From Bdellovibrionota bacterium (GTDB taxonomy: Bacteria; Bdellovibrionota; Bdellovibrionia; Bdellovibrionales; JAMPXM01), in the NCBI GenBank assembly GCA_963170185.1, contig CAUJGS010000051.1:19754-83753 (forward strand): 64,000 bases of DNA, given 5' to 3'. The position numbers and the translations under genes were made by a program. Under the pieces are notes generated by a model. The model was given only the letters and a program-made list of their open reading frames with translations, searched no databases and was not told the DNA's origin. Positions 34,311 to 43,151 of this stretch are shown here, one piece after another. Positions within the stretch are counted from its first letter, which is position 1. The number at the start of each line of letters is the position of its first letter.

Positions 34311-35023
34311 GACTCTATTCGACAGGTGTCTTGAGGAGGGGTCAACTTTCGGCTGACGAGTTTTAGAACGAAAACGTCGAAAGCGAATTTGATGGCCGAC
34401 ATGCCGACGATTGACCCGATGTGTTGAAGAGGATCGGTGAGAAGCGTTGAGTGTGCCGAGGCTTCTGTGGCGAAGAAGTACTCTGGTATGAGTGTAACGA
34501 TGGGAAGTGTCGCGATGAAAAGTGTCAGCAATCTTCTTTGTGAGGCGAATTGCGAGGAAAGTTTGTGCGCATCGATCTTGCCTCGTTCGTAATCGGGACT
34601 GAGGAGGATCAAATACGGTAACGGAGCGAGGCGGACCCACTGCAAGAGGGCCGGGAGTACGAGAAGTGGAATACGAAACATCACGCTCGCCATAGCGCGC
34701 GTGGACTCAATCATGAGGAGGTTCATACGCCTCACGCGAGAAAGTGGGCTCCGCGGAAGCGCCAGTGTCTCTCGGGCCGCCAGAAGCCTTAGTGCGCCCG
34801 AAAATAGCGCCCAGACGGTGGAAACTGCGACAAAGATGGCGAGGAGGAGCATGGAGTCTTCGCTACCGCCCGACGGATTGCCGAAACGAGCGGCAGCTGG
34901 TTCGAAAGTGGCTTCGATGAGGCGGCCGATGGTCTCTAGCGCAAGGTAAATAGGCAGGCAGCGAAGGGCCTGTCCCAAAATCTCTTGGAGTCGACTTCTG
35001 CGTTGGGAGTTCAGTTGAATCAC
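34307..35023 (-). CDS. Multi-pass membrane protein, unknown function
   Basis: A 238-residue protein with at least four hydrophobic segments (about 25-45, 58-80, 117-145, 165-185), and charged loops between them. It overlaps murI by four bases and is the first gene of this minus-strand operon (followed by murI, the M14 peptidase and dapD). I do not recognise a family. An inner-membrane role linked to cell-wall metabolism is inferred from the operon only. Confidence 0.75.
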   Translation of the reverse strand: MIQLNSQRRSRLQEILGQALRCLPIYLALETIGRLIEATFEPAAARFGNPSGGSEDSMLLLAIFVAVSTVWALFSGALRLLAARETLALPRSPLSRVRRMNLLMIESTRAMASVMFRIPLLVLPALLQWVRLAPLPYLILLSPDYERGKIDAHKLSSQFASQRRLLTLFIATLPIVTLIPEYFFATEASAHSTLLTDPLQHIGSIVGMSAIKFAFDVFVLKLVSRKLTPPQDTCRIES

Positions 35024-35027
35024 CGCC

Positions 35028-35055
35028 TTGACTCATTTATTGTAGTCGCTAACTT
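35028..35055 (+). promoter_or_regulatory. Promoter of tRNA-Leu
   Basis: TTGACT (35028-35033) and TAACTT (35050-35055) are separated by 16 bases, about 48 bases ahead of the tRNA. Both boxes match sigma-70 consensus at most positions and the distance suits a short 5' leader. It lies just before the divergent gene start at 35023 on the minus strand. Confidence 0.45.
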
Positions 35056-35102
35056 CCGTTGGAATCCAGCAAGATTCGGTTGGATCGATGTGGGTTGCAA
35101 AT

Positions 35103-35194
35103 GCCCCGGTGGCGAAATTGGTAGACGCACAGGACTTAAAATCCTGGGTCTCGAGCAATCGGACGTGCCGGTTCAAGTCCGGCCCGGGGCACCA
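35103..35194 (+). tRNA. tRNA-Leu (anticodon TAA)
   Basis: 92 bases with encoded CCA. The acceptor stem is GCCCCGG/CCGGGGC, the D arm is GGTAGACGCACAGG-like, the anticodon stem CAGGA/TCCTG encloses CTTAAAA with anticodon TAA, and a long variable arm (class II) and GTTCAAGTCC T arm follow. All stems pair, which together with the long variable arm identifies tRNA-Leu. Its 3' end is flanked by the remnant of a serine recombinase gene, so it is a likely old integration site. Confidence 0.96.
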
Positions 35195-35739
35195 ATCGTA
35201 ACAGTGGTCGAACCGCCACGGGTTGCGAGGGATAGATTTCGAGGTTCACAATCACTAAATTTTGAGTTTTTGGGGTTTCCGGTACTGGAATCAGTTCCGG
35301 TCGCCTTGTATTGGGTTGGAGGCAGGGTGGGCGCTTTTAAGCCCACTCTGATCTTGGTTGGATGGATTTCGGCGAACTCGATGAGATTCGAGTAAAGAGG
35401 CCGACGGTTTTCCGTTGGCGTTTCCTCAAGCCGAGAAATCGTGGATCTCAGTTTTTCAATCAACCCCATTTTATCAATGGCCTGACCTTTAAGGCTTGTC
35501 GATTTCGACAAAAGATCCTTTCGCAAATTTTCAAACTCAATGACCTTTTTATTTAACTCCTGAATTTGGCTGTAGAAACCATCCGCAGGAACTTCCGGTG
35601 GTAGTTCTGAAACCCTTGTCACCAAATTCTGCGAACGTCTTTTCTTCTGCTCAATTTCACTTTCAATCGTTTTGATCCTTCCCTCTAGGGCCGGGATTTC
35701 CGAATGATTTGATGTCGCATAGACCTCAAGCCACCTGAC
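35195..35739 (-). pseudogene. 3' remnant of a large serine recombinase
   Basis: On the minus strand, an open frame begins after a TGA at 35740-35742 and ends within the tRNA-Leu gene. It encodes a coiled-coil (EGRIKTIESEIEQKKRR..., nt about 35650-35690) and then a stretch like IEKLRSTISRLEETPTENRRPLYSNLIEFAEIHPTKIRV that matches the C-terminal region of large serine recombinases. No catalytic domain, zinc ribbon or good start is present, so only the C-terminal part survives. As with the intact recombinase at 12.4 kb, its 3' end runs into the 3' end of a tRNA gene. Confidence 0.7.
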
Positions 35740-35875
35740 TCAAGATCGATGACTCACAGAATCTTGGGAGAACCGCCTCACCTCGAAGACAGTATGATTT
35801 GTCGCTGTGGCAGGTGGGGACACAGGGACTAATGAATTTACAGACCGGTTTAGGTCGCAGAGCTCCTGCAACCAT

Positions 35876-36472
35876 TTACCCAAATCCCAATTTCCCTTTC
35901 CACGGCCGGCATAGCTTATGAGCTTGCTCAGGAGTGGTGTCGGGCGAGAGCCATTCTTCGATGTCTTCTGGATGTAGAATTACGGGCATGCGGTCGTGGT
36001 ATTTGCTGATCCACTTGTTGGGCTCGCTTGTAAGCATGGTGCAGGCTTGGACTTTCTTTTCTTTATAAGTTTGTTCGCCCCAAATGCCTGCGATCGCCAT
36101 GATTGAGTGATCGGGATCTTTGATACCTTTAAACTCTCCATCAATGGGCTCAAAGAACCTTGATGCCGGAAGAATGCATCGCTGGCTATCGCGCCATGCT
36201 CTTGAAAACGTGCGTTTTTCGGGAACGGTTTCGCTTACGGCATTTTGAAGGATCTTAGAAACGATTTTGGAAGGATCTTTCTTTCCAGGCATGTTTAATA
36301 CAAACCCCCAAAACCGTGACTCGATTTCTGCTTTATCGCCTCTAGCGTTTATGATGACGGGAGTTTGATAGCCGGGGTAGATGGTAGCTTTGATGTTTCG
36401 AAGATCTGGTTTATCGGTGCGAAAGACTCTCGCCATCTCCGCAGCTTCGGGTGTTTGGTATCTTGAACACAT
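35876..36472 (-). CDS. SOS-response-associated peptidase, YedK/HMCES family
   Basis: A 198-residue protein that covalently protects abasic sites in single-stranded DNA. The catalytic Cys is residue 2 (MCSRYQ), as required after Met removal; the later RFWGFV, SRAWRDSQRCILPASRFFEP (nt about 36180-36205) and YHDRMPVIL segments carry the family's Asn/Glu/His positions. Length is close to the family norm. It stands alone in the decayed stretch after tRNA-Leu, so it may be cargo left from an element, or native. Confidence 0.9.
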   Translation of the reverse strand: MCSRYQTPEAAEMARVFRTDKPDLRNIKATIYPGYQTPVIINARGDKAEIESRFWGFVLNMPGKKDPSKIVSKILQNAVSETVPEKRTFSRAWRDSQRCILPASRFFEPIDGEFKGIKDPDHSIMAIAGIWGEQTYKEKKVQACTMLTSEPNKWISKYHDRMPVILHPEDIEEWLSPDTTPEQAHKLCRPWKGKLGFG

Positions 36473-36562
36473 AGGATGCCTCTGTTGATTTAGAATTACC
36501 GAACTTAGATCATTTTATCGATGATCAGGTATAGTAATAGAATCAAACAAGACAGACCATCT

Positions 36563-36590
36563 GGTCCGAGATTAACATTGAATCTGGACC
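36563..36590. repeat. Hairpin upstream of small ORF
   Basis: GGTCCGAGATT (36563-36573) and AATCTGGACC (36581-36590) pair as a stem of 10 base pairs with one bulged G, loop of seven bases. No T-tract follows, and an earlier GACC/GGTC pair overlaps it. It could structure the 5' end of the downstream small transcript or mark a former element edge. Confidence 0.35.
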
Positions 36591-36623
36591 GGGTTAAGCC
36601 GGCCAGGTCAAGAGTATGGCGAT

Positions 36624-36788
36624 ATGTCGCTCGGCGAGCTTCTCGAAGACATTGTGCTGCATTCATTCGAAGGTGGATCTGCTCAAACCTTTGGCTCTGA
36701 AGACCTGAAGGTCATTGCCGACTTCAAGAAGGTCTATGGTATGAATTACGATGTTCATTCAAACTATCGTTTTGTTGAAAAAGCGTGA
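36624..36788 (+). CDS. Small protein of 54 residues, unknown
   Basis: ORF of 54 codons beginning MSLGELLEDIVLHSFEG and ending VEKA, too short for usual prediction. The amino-acid composition is protein-like (acidic with scattered aromatic residues) and the frame stays open back to a TGA before 36600, which would also fit the 3' end of a longer, decayed gene. There is no good ribosome site, so its reality is uncertain. Confidence 0.3.
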   Translation: MSLGELLEDIVLHSFEGGSAQTFGSEDLKVIADFKKVYGMNYDVHSNYRFVEKA

Positions 36789-36845
36789 TTGCCTCCTGCA
36801 GGCACAATACGCCTGCGGGATTGTGATGCTGTTAGACTCTGGATC

Positions 36846-37268
36846 TCATTTCGTAACTTGAAGTTTCAGACAAGTGACGCTGGTAACTACTTGAAGCGTG
36901 CAATTGGCGCCGTGACACATGATTTTCCCACGATATTGATCTTCACCGCTCGCAGTTTGAGCTGTTTTAGAATAGAATCGTGCACCGAAACCCATGTATT
37001 GAACAGTCGTTTGGATAGTATCGTACTGATTGATCAACATTGGCTTCGTTGTCATCCCGATACTCCCGCCTAGGTAGCCAAGGGCTGAACAGGTTGCGGT
37101 ACGATCATCAGAGTAAATGTAGGAACCGTTCAATTTGTCGATCTGAATTGTGACCGAATTATCCTTCAAATGATCTTCAAGGGTGATTGTCGTAGCCAAG
37201 GCTAAAGGTGATGCAGTGGCTGCGGTAAATAGAGCTGCGATAGTATAGGCAGTAAAATATCGAATCAT
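36846..37268 (-). CDS. Small secreted protein, unknown
   Basis: A 140-residue protein with a signal peptide (cleavage after PLALA, about residue 24) and a mature part of mixed beta character with several Cys (TATCSALG, IMCHGANC, VTCLKL), which may form disulphides. GGGAGA precedes ATG 37268; a longer frame to 37346 lacks such a site. No family is recognised. It lies in the low-gene-density stretch after tRNA-Leu. Confidence 0.65.
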   Translation of the reverse strand: MIRYFTAYTIAALFTAATASPLALATTITLEDHLKDNSVTIQIDKLNGSYIYSDDRTATCSALGYLGGSIGMTTKPMLINQYDTIQTTVQYMGFGARFYSKTAQTASGEDQYRGKIMCHGANCTLQVVTSVTCLKLQVTK

Positions 37269-37538
37269 CGGTGTTCTCCCGTCAATGTTCAAAGAAGTAC
37301 GAAGCTGTTGATAGCGTAACGAGATCACATTTCTAAGAAAGTTCAAACTTTAACGCGCGCCTAAGGTGAGTTCTGCACATTCAGAAACTAACGCGATTCA
37401 CCGATGGGATTTCGCACTGAGGACTCGATGCGAACAAAAATGCTTCAGCTACGCGGCAGCCGAGGAGCGAGGATGGAGGCGTCCTATATGGGACGTCGAT
37501 CTGATCGAGCGACGACGGGAACAAAGTAGATGAACATT

Positions 37539-37775
37539 TTAGAACCGCCCTGAGGCCATTAGCCAGTTTCCCCACAAGAAGGTGCGAGGAATAGCGATCA
37601 GAATTCCACTTAAGAGGGTTGTGATTCCGAGAACAGTGACGAGTGGCCTTGGAAATCCCCAGCCGCCGAAAAGTTCGAGCATTTGCGGAGCGCCTTGGAT
37701 CATTGCCAAGCCCTGTTTGATGCCCATGAAGGTTGCTGCGCAAATAAGTAGGCCACTGAATATTTTCAAGATCAT
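37539..37775 (-). CDS. Truncated DoxX-like membrane protein
   Basis: A 78-residue protein with two hydrophobic segments (about 1-18 and 46-62), resembling the first half of DoxX-like proteins: ILKIFSGLLICAATFMGIKQG and then VTVLGITTLLSGILI. The usual length is about 120 residues; here the frame stops after MASGRF, and the continuation is not found in another frame. It is probably a C-terminally truncated gene or a decaying copy. Low confidence in function. Confidence 0.45.
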   Translation of the reverse strand: MILKIFSGLLICAATFMGIKQGLAMIQGAPQMLELFGGWGFPRPLVTVLGITTLLSGILIAIPRTFLWGNWLMASGRF

Positions 37776-37975
37776 ACTTGGATTTCACCAAGAAACGGCA
37801 TCTCTGCCAAGGCAATTTGCGCAAGTCGTGACGTCTTATCGCGGATGTACCAGCTTCGAAACAGTTAGCCGATTGTTTGAACCGGAGAGGCTCGACGGTC
37901 AGTTTCTTTTTCAAGTAATTAAAGCCTATCGGAATTTTGGAGGCGGCTTCGGTCTCTGGAGAGGTGTTGGAGCGT

Positions 37976-38539
37976 ATGAAAAAAACGGTTGTTGGCCTGA
38001 GCGTGTTTTTGAGTCTGGTGTTTTCGTTTTTGATAGGTTTTTTGCCGAGAGCGTTTGCTCAAGATGTGACGAGTTCGACGATTGAACCGAAGGTCAATAG
38101 GGGTGATGTTATGGTGGGTGGAAGCCTTGGGTTTTCCTATTCCACTTATTCCAAACTCACTTTTGAGTTGAACCCGACGGTCGAGTACTTCGTTGCGGAC
38201 CGCCTTTCACTAGGTGGGACCGTGGGGCTTATGTTCTCTGAATCGTATAACTCGTACCTTGTGGGGCCGTCGGCGACTTACTACTTTTGGAAAGAGGATC
38301 GTTTGACTGCAAATGTGGGCGCGGAGATTCGTTTCGGATATTTCGAGTACGATAACGGAGCGGGGCGGGTGACAGAGAACGCAACGACAGGCCGTTTTCG
38401 TATGGGACTCAATTACTTTCTTACCCCGGAGGTTTCTCTCGGGCCGGTGTTTACACTGGATAAAGCTTTTGGAAGCGGGCAATCGTCGACCGCGATCGAT
38501 AACAGCACGTTGAAGGTGCAGTTTCAGATTCATCTTTGA
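37976..38539 (+). CDS. Outer-membrane beta-barrel protein
   Basis: A 187-residue exported protein: signal peptide to about residue 28 (cleavage after AFA), then repeated aromatic/Gly beta strands ending VQFQIHL. The ATG at 37976 follows GGAG by four bases. It is a lone gene, closed by the bidirectional terminator at 38574-38607. Small 8-stranded barrels of this shape have varied roles and the function is not known. Confidence 0.75.
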   Translation: MKKTVVGLSVFLSLVFSFLIGFLPRAFAQDVTSSTIEPKVNRGDVMVGGSLGFSYSTYSKLTFELNPTVEYFVADRLSLGGTVGLMFSESYNSYLVGPSATYYFWKEDRLTANVGAEIRFGYFEYDNGAGRVTENATTGRFRMGLNYFLTPEVSLGPVFTLDKAFGSGQSSTAIDNSTLKVQFQIHL

Positions 38540-38573
38540 ATTTTGTCGTTGGGCTTTCGGCAGCGATGAAACG

Positions 38574-38607
38574 AAAAAAGCCTCATGAGTTCTCATGAGG
38601 CTTTTTT
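38574..38607. terminator. Bidirectional intrinsic terminator
   Basis: A stem of 16 base pairs, AAAAAAGCCTCATGAG and its complement, with a two-base loop, ends in six Ts on the + strand and in six Ts on the - strand. It lies between two convergent genes (38539 + and 38629 -), serving both. Confidence 0.9.
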
Positions 38608-38628
38608 ACTGTTGATCGGCGGTCAGGA

Positions 38629-39132
38629 TCAGTGTGTGAGGCGGAAAGAGCCCCACTGAGTGTTGGAAACGTCGATCACGGTACCATCGACAACGACTGT
38701 TTGTTCCGCGACGATCGCAAAATCGACGAACTCGGTGCCTAGATCGAGATCACGGATCGTGAGTGTTGTCGTTGGGTTTGTCTCAAAGCCTTTTAGTTCG
38801 ATGAATTTGTGTTTGGCCCAGTTTTCTGTTGCGACGAATAGGCGGAAGTTTGCGTAACGAAGTTCGACGGCCTGACCGTTTGGTGCGGTATAGCGGTGAA
38901 CTGGCATAGATGTGTCTAGTTTCCATTGGCTACCATCGCAGATGTTGATCGCGACTGTGAGATCTTGGCCGTCGAGAGTCGCTGTCATTGCAGTTTGAGG
39001 TGCGATCGGCTTTACGGCGTTGACTGGTGGACAGTAGGCGGCGGCTCCGTCGAAAACTTTGCCGACTTCGGCGGCCTGTGTGTTTTGAGAAACGAATAAG
39101 AAAACGAGAAGTGCTGAGAGACGCATCAACAT
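38629..39132 (-). CDS. Small exported protein, unknown
   Basis: A 167-residue protein with a signal peptide (cleavage after TQA, about residue 20) and a beta-rich mature part of unknown family; two Cys (AYCPP and NICDG) are present. AAGGAGC precedes the ATG at 39132. It lies before the convergent terminator, as a lone gene. Nothing in the sequence suggests a catalytic role. Confidence 0.65.
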   Translation of the reverse strand: MLMRLSALLVFLFVSQNTQAAEVGKVFDGAAAYCPPVNAVKPIAPQTAMTATLDGQDLTVAINICDGSQWKLDTSMPVHRYTAPNGQAVELRYANFRLFVATENWAKHKFIELKGFETNPTTTLTIRDLDLGTEFVDFAIVAEQTVVVDGTVIDVSNTQWGSFRLTH

Positions 39133-39332
39133 TGAAGCTCCTTGGGTTTTTGGTCAAAACGGGTGGGCTCAAATGGCCAACTGGCGCAGGCTAGACTGCG
39201 CCTCACGGCAAACGCAAGACCATGTTGCAAGAGCTAGTGAATCAGAAGAGTGCAGCGCGTTACTTGCCGCGGCACTTGGTTGTAGCAGCAGGTTGCAGCG
39301 CCGCGAGTTCGATCGTGGCGCTTAATTGCCTC

Positions 39333-39809
39333 TTAAAAGAAGACCGCGAATGGATCGGTTTCTGGATTGTCCGACGCTTTTACGATGAGGGTTTTGAACT
39401 CATCTTGCGTGAGGCCATTTCCGACTTTGGTGGGTTCGGCAACAAAGAGTGCGTCAAAGGCGCGATTGGCATCCTCGGCCGTCGGACGGCGTTTTGATTT
39501 GCGCTTAGTCGTCTTGGATTCACGACTACCTGGTTTGGCCGCCAGGATCTCGGTTTTTTGCGGACGATCGTATGAGGCGATGATGTATTGAAAGCCACCG
39601 CGAGCCTCTTCGGGGGTTACGATTCCATCGCCATTGACGTCGAGAACTTCAAAGAGACGGTCGGCACTGCTTTCGGGGGTTTCAACCTCACCATTGGCGA
39701 CCGACTTCGGGGCGACCGCACAACCTACGCCGGTGAACAAAGCGAGCGTGAGTAGGGAGATCAGCATTGCGAGACTTAAACGGAGCGGGCGTTTAGATGA
39801 CGTAGACAT
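39333..39809 (-). CDS. EF-hand lipoprotein
   Basis: A 158-residue protein with lipobox GVGC (Cys about residue 30) and an EF-hand calcium loop, DVNGDGIVTPEE (about 57-68); a second, weaker helix-loop segment lies near the end. A Lys/Arg-rich linker (about 95-110) separates them. ATG 39809 follows AGGGGAA; five codons upstream are open but less likely. EF-hand lipoproteins bind calcium at the envelope; no further function can be given. Confidence 0.75.
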   Translation of the reverse strand: MSTSSKRPLRLSLAMLISLLTLALFTGVGCAVAPKSVANGEVETPESSADRLFEVLDVNGDGIVTPEEARGGFQYIIASYDRPQKTEILAAKPGSRESKTTKRKSKRRPTAEDANRAFDALFVAEPTKVGNGLTQDEFKTLIVKASDNPETDPFAVFF

Positions 39810-39880
39810 TGTTTCCCCTGACAAACGAGAGTTTGAGGTCCGTACTGTCTCAATAATTTAGGAAGTGAGACGGTAATTGT

Positions 39881-40258
39881 CTACGAGCTTGAACGCTGCG
39901 CTTCGAGAATTTTCTGTTCGAGCTCTTCGGGGTCGATACGAAAGAGGCAGAGCAAGTGGCCGTCTTCTTGTTTGGCGTATTTGCGTGTGCGGGATTTGGA
40001 ACAGTATTCGTGATGCGTGAAGAGAATTGTCTTTTCACGGCTGGCTAGTCGGCCAGACGAGGTGAAACGGCGGTAGTTTTCAATGACGTCGATTTCTACG
40101 CCACCCCGATGGTCAATGGCGGTGATGATACCAAACGATTCTTGTTCGCGGGGGAGAAACCAGCCGCGCATCACAAAGCCGACGCGATCACCAACGTGTA
40201 GTTCGTTGCCGTCGCGATCGAGGTTTTTTACTTCAAAAATTCCTTGAGCAGAACGCAC
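39881..40258 (-). CDS. Uncharacterised soluble protein of 125 residues
   Basis: The start is GTG 40258 preceded by AAAGAAAGG. The sequence looks like a small beta domain (NELHVGDRVGFVMRGWFLPREQESFGIITAIDHRGGVEIDVI, nt 40100-40220) similar in shape to KOW/SH3-like nucleic-acid-binding folds, then a Cys-rich tail that ends in a helix. The family is not recognised. It is a stand-alone gene. Confidence 0.55.
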   Translation of the reverse strand: MRSAQGIFEVKNLDRDGNELHVGDRVGFVMRGWFLPREQESFGIITAIDHRGGVEIDVIENYRRFTSSGRLASREKTILFTHHEYCSKSRTRKYAKQEDGHLLCLFRIDPEELEQKILEAQRSSS

Positions 40259-40350
40259 CTTTCTTTATCGGTCTAGCTCAACGCCGACTTCAGTCGAGCG
40301 ATTCAAAGTCTCTCTTTGAGACAGAGAGCCTCCATGGGCGACAATAGGGC

Positions 40351-41406
40351 ATGACGCGAATCGAGACCGAGACTCAGGGTAACCGCACAGATGGTGTTAG
40401 GCGAGTGAATTTGGCGCTACAGGGCGGCGGCTCGCATGGTGCCTTCACATGGGGTGTGTTAGACCGGCTGCTGCAAGAGGAGCGACTGGAGTTTGAGGGC
40501 GTTTCAGGAACCTCCGCGGGTGCGGTAAACGCCCTGGTTATGGCAACAGGCCTTGCTCGTGGCGGTCGCGAAGAGGCTCGTCGTGCCCTCGGGCAGTTTT
40601 GGATGGCGATTGCTGAGATGCATCCGCTTGCTCCAGTGAAACGACACCCACTGGATGTCGTCTTTGGACGATTTGGGTTTGATCTGTCTTGGTCGTATCA
40701 TTGGTTTGCTTCGTTTACGCACTTGGTGTCGCCGTATCAATGGAACCCGCTCAATATCAATCCGCTTCGCGATCTGATTAATAAGCACGTGGACTTTGAG
40801 AAGGTTCGCAGTTTTGAGAAGATGAAGTTCTTTGTTTCGGCGACCTCAGTTGAAACTGGAAGAATTAAGGTTTTTCAACGCCACGAAATGACGGAGTCGG
40901 CTTTGCTTGCGAGCACGGCGCTTCCGATGATGTTTCATGCGGTCGAGGTTGAGGGCGAGCACTTTTGGGACGGCGGATTTGTCGGAAACCCCGCGCTCTT
41001 TCCGTTGTTTTATGAGTGCCAATCGCAAGACATTGTGATCGTTCAGATCAATCCACTAAAGCGTGAGGCCGTGCCAAAGTCGATTTTCGAAATTCAAGAT
41101 CGCATGTCGGAGATCTCATTCAATGCGAGTCTCGCTAGCGAACTGCGAGCGGTTCACTTTGTGAATCGCCTGATTCAAAAAGGGGCTCTTAGTGATGGAC
41201 GTTATCACCCCGTCTTGGTTCATATGATCGAAAGTGAAACGGAGATGCGGGGCTTGGGGTCTGCGACCAAGCTTCTGATTGAGCCAAGTTTCATCAAACA
41301 TCTTTATGAGCTGGGGCATCAAGCAGCCGAATCTTGGCTGAAAGAGAACTTTGAGGCGCTAGGCTCGCGCTCGACCGTCGACATTCGCTCGCGGTTTCTT
41401 GAATAG
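40351..41406 (+). CDS. Patatin-like phospholipase
   Basis: A 351-residue lipase of the patatin family. The oxyanion motif GGGSHGAF (about 25-32), the nucleophile elbow GTSAG (about 53-57; Ser nucleophile) and the DGGF dyad Asp (about 211) are all visible. It acts on phospholipids as a soluble or secreted enzyme; there is no signal peptide. It stands alone, ended by the terminator at 41414-41441. Bdellovibrio encodes several such enzymes. The size is normal for bacterial members. Confidence 0.92.
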   Translation: MTRIETETQGNRTDGVRRVNLALQGGGSHGAFTWGVLDRLLQEERLEFEGVSGTSAGAVNALVMATGLARGGREEARRALGQFWMAIAEMHPLAPVKRHPLDVVFGRFGFDLSWSYHWFASFTHLVSPYQWNPLNINPLRDLINKHVDFEKVRSFEKMKFFVSATSVETGRIKVFQRHEMTESALLASTALPMMFHAVEVEGEHFWDGGFVGNPALFPLFYECQSQDIVIVQINPLKREAVPKSIFEIQDRMSEISFNASLASELRAVHFVNRLIQKGALSDGRYHPVLVHMIESETEMRGLGSATKLLIEPSFIKHLYELGHQAAESWLKENFEALGSRSTVDIRSRFLE

Positions 41407-41413
41407 AAATGAA

Positions 41414-41441
41414 AAAGCCGACCTCGGGAGAGGTCGGCTTT
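41414..41441. terminator. Intrinsic terminator between patatin and L,D-transpeptidase genes
   Basis: AAAGCCGACCTC pairs with GAGGTCGGCTTT across the loop GGGA. The + strand continues GGTTTTCC and the minus strand CTTTTTCATTTC, so it can serve both convergent genes (41406 + and 41470 -). Confidence 0.8.
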
Positions 41442-41469
41442 GGTTTTCCGGCAAGCTACGGTGCGGGGA

Positions 41470-42963
41470 TTAGTTTCCGCCGTAGTTGTTTTGCCAGTCG
41501 TAGTGGTTGTTATTGTTATTGTTCCAACGACGGCGTGCTTCGCCTTTTACGTCGGTGTTTGTTGAAACCATGTACTCGGGAACCGGACGATCGCTGTATC
41601 CGCCGCGCTTAAGCTGCGATGGGTGGCGATAATTCACGACAGTCCCTTCGTCGACAACGAAGTGACCTTGGAAAGCGCCATTGCCGAGGCGGTAGAGGTC
41701 GCCTTCTGCGACGTCAGGAGTTTGATCGATTTCAAGTACGCCTTGTTCGATCCACTCTGACTGCGGAGTGCCTTGGCGAAGAACCACGTCGCGGTCTGCA
41801 AGTTGGTGGTTGTTCTTTTGCTGATGGCCATTTTTCGTCATGATGTATTCCCAACGACCAGCGTTTTTTGGATACATCGCACGCGATGGATCGCGGTACG
41901 CTTCGCGAGCGTAGATCTTAACCAGCGGAGTGCCGACTGGAACAAGGCTACGGAGGTATGCGATGGACTCGTTGTCGACGCGTGTGCAGCCGTGGCTACG
42001 GATGCTTGTGAAGAGGTTTACGAGTTTGCCCCAGAAACTCTCTTTGAAGAGAATGAGATCTTTTTTATCTTTACCCCATCCGCCAGTACCGTGAGTCCAT
42101 TGACCATCGGCATTTGGTCCGACGAAGGACGTGTACCAACCAAAGGCTCCACGCATGTCGCCCTCGCCGTTTGGCATATACTGTTTGTCAAACCAAGCGG
42201 TGCGGTTTCCTGGCGCTGGAACGTCTGGATAACCCGGCTTGTACCAAGCGGGATAGGTTTTGCGGCTTCCGCTGTAAACCTCGTAGAACTTCACCCAGTA
42301 TTGAACTTGGAAGAAGCCAACGTGCGTGCGAGTGCCGTCTTCGTCTTCACCGTTGACAACATCAGTTTCGAAGATCATGCGGTTGACGCAGCCTTCGTTT
42401 GGCAAACAGCGCTCGTAAACACGAATTTTTTCTGTCGCGATGTTCGTAACGACGAAGAGACGGTTGGCGCGAGGTTGAACGGCTTGGCCTTTGAGTTTTG
42501 GCTCGACGGCGCGATCGGGAGCTTGAAGCGACGTCGCAACGGGGTCGATCTTCATTGGTTCGGCGTTGAAGTATTTCGACGAGACATAGAGGTCTTGTGA
42601 AGAAGAAAGGCTAGCCGTTGTCGAGACAACGCGAACTTTCACGAACTGGTCTTTGCCAATTGGAGTTGCGTCGAGAACTTCGACCTTGTCGTTCACGCTG
42701 AGGCGTCCGGCGATGTTGTCATTGGTCGAAGTATCGGGTGATGTGCGCACACGAATCGATTCCGCCGAGATGTAGAACTGCTGAGCGGGTTTAACTTGTT
42801 CTGGCGGTACGGCACCGACTTGTTCTTCGGTGACCTCATACCCAGTGTGAGGTGCTGCCATATCCGAAGGTGTAAGTTCGTTCTTCGTACATGCAGAAGC
42901 CAATGTCGCGACTGTCAGCATAAGGACAGCGAGCTGGTTCCGTTTGAAAACACTCGATTTCAT
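41470..42963 (-). CDS. L,D-transpeptidase lipoprotein with SH3-type domain
   Basis: A 497-residue protein: lipobox ASAC (Cys about residue 22), an SH3-like domain (about 75-140, AESIRVRTSPD), then an L,D-transpeptidase catalytic domain. SIRSHGCTRVDN (about residue 325) carries the active-site Cys in the SHGCxR motif. These enzymes form 3-3 crosslinks in peptidoglycan or attach proteins. The C-terminal tail is Asn-rich, with poly-Asn near the end. ATG 42963 follows TAGGAG. Confidence 0.88.
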   Translation of the reverse strand: MKSSVFKRNQLAVLMLTVATLASACTKNELTPSDMAAPHTGYEVTEEQVGAVPPEQVKPAQQFYISAESIRVRTSPDTSTNDNIAGRLSVNDKVEVLDATPIGKDQFVKVRVVSTTASLSSSQDLYVSSKYFNAEPMKIDPVATSLQAPDRAVEPKLKGQAVQPRANRLFVVTNIATEKIRVYERCLPNEGCVNRMIFETDVVNGEDEDGTRTHVGFFQVQYWVKFYEVYSGSRKTYPAWYKPGYPDVPAPGNRTAWFDKQYMPNGEGDMRGAFGWYTSFVGPNADGQWTHGTGGWGKDKKDLILFKESFWGKLVNLFTSIRSHGCTRVDNESIAYLRSLVPVGTPLVKIYAREAYRDPSRAMYPKNAGRWEYIMTKNGHQQKNNHQLADRDVVLRQGTPQSEWIEQGVLEIDQTPDVAEGDLYRLGNGAFQGHFVVDEGTVVNYRHPSQLKRGGYSDRPVPEYMVSTNTDVKGEARRRWNNNNNNHYDWQNNYGGN

Positions 42964-43151
42964 GGATGGCGCTCCTAAAAGTTTAGATCTGATTCGATTC
43001 GTTTTTGACGTTCGTTCGGGACTCGGACTCGCAAACCTTGGGCCGGACTTCGAAGCGCTCAGATCGAAATGGGTGTCTAATGAGTCGACCATTCTGAACG
43101 CTTTTCAAATGCCACGAGTAAAATCGCGCGAACATCTTGTTTGCGTGAGCC

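Noticed and set aside
37381..37914. Minus-strand ORF of 177 codons overlapping the DoxX-like gene
   Set aside because: Basic, low-complexity translation without family features; the hydrophobic segments are in the 37539-37775 frame.
39222..39497. Plus-strand ORF of 91 codons antisense to the EF-hand lipoprotein
   Set aside because: Overlaps a well-supported lipoprotein gene; lacks a ribosome site and family.
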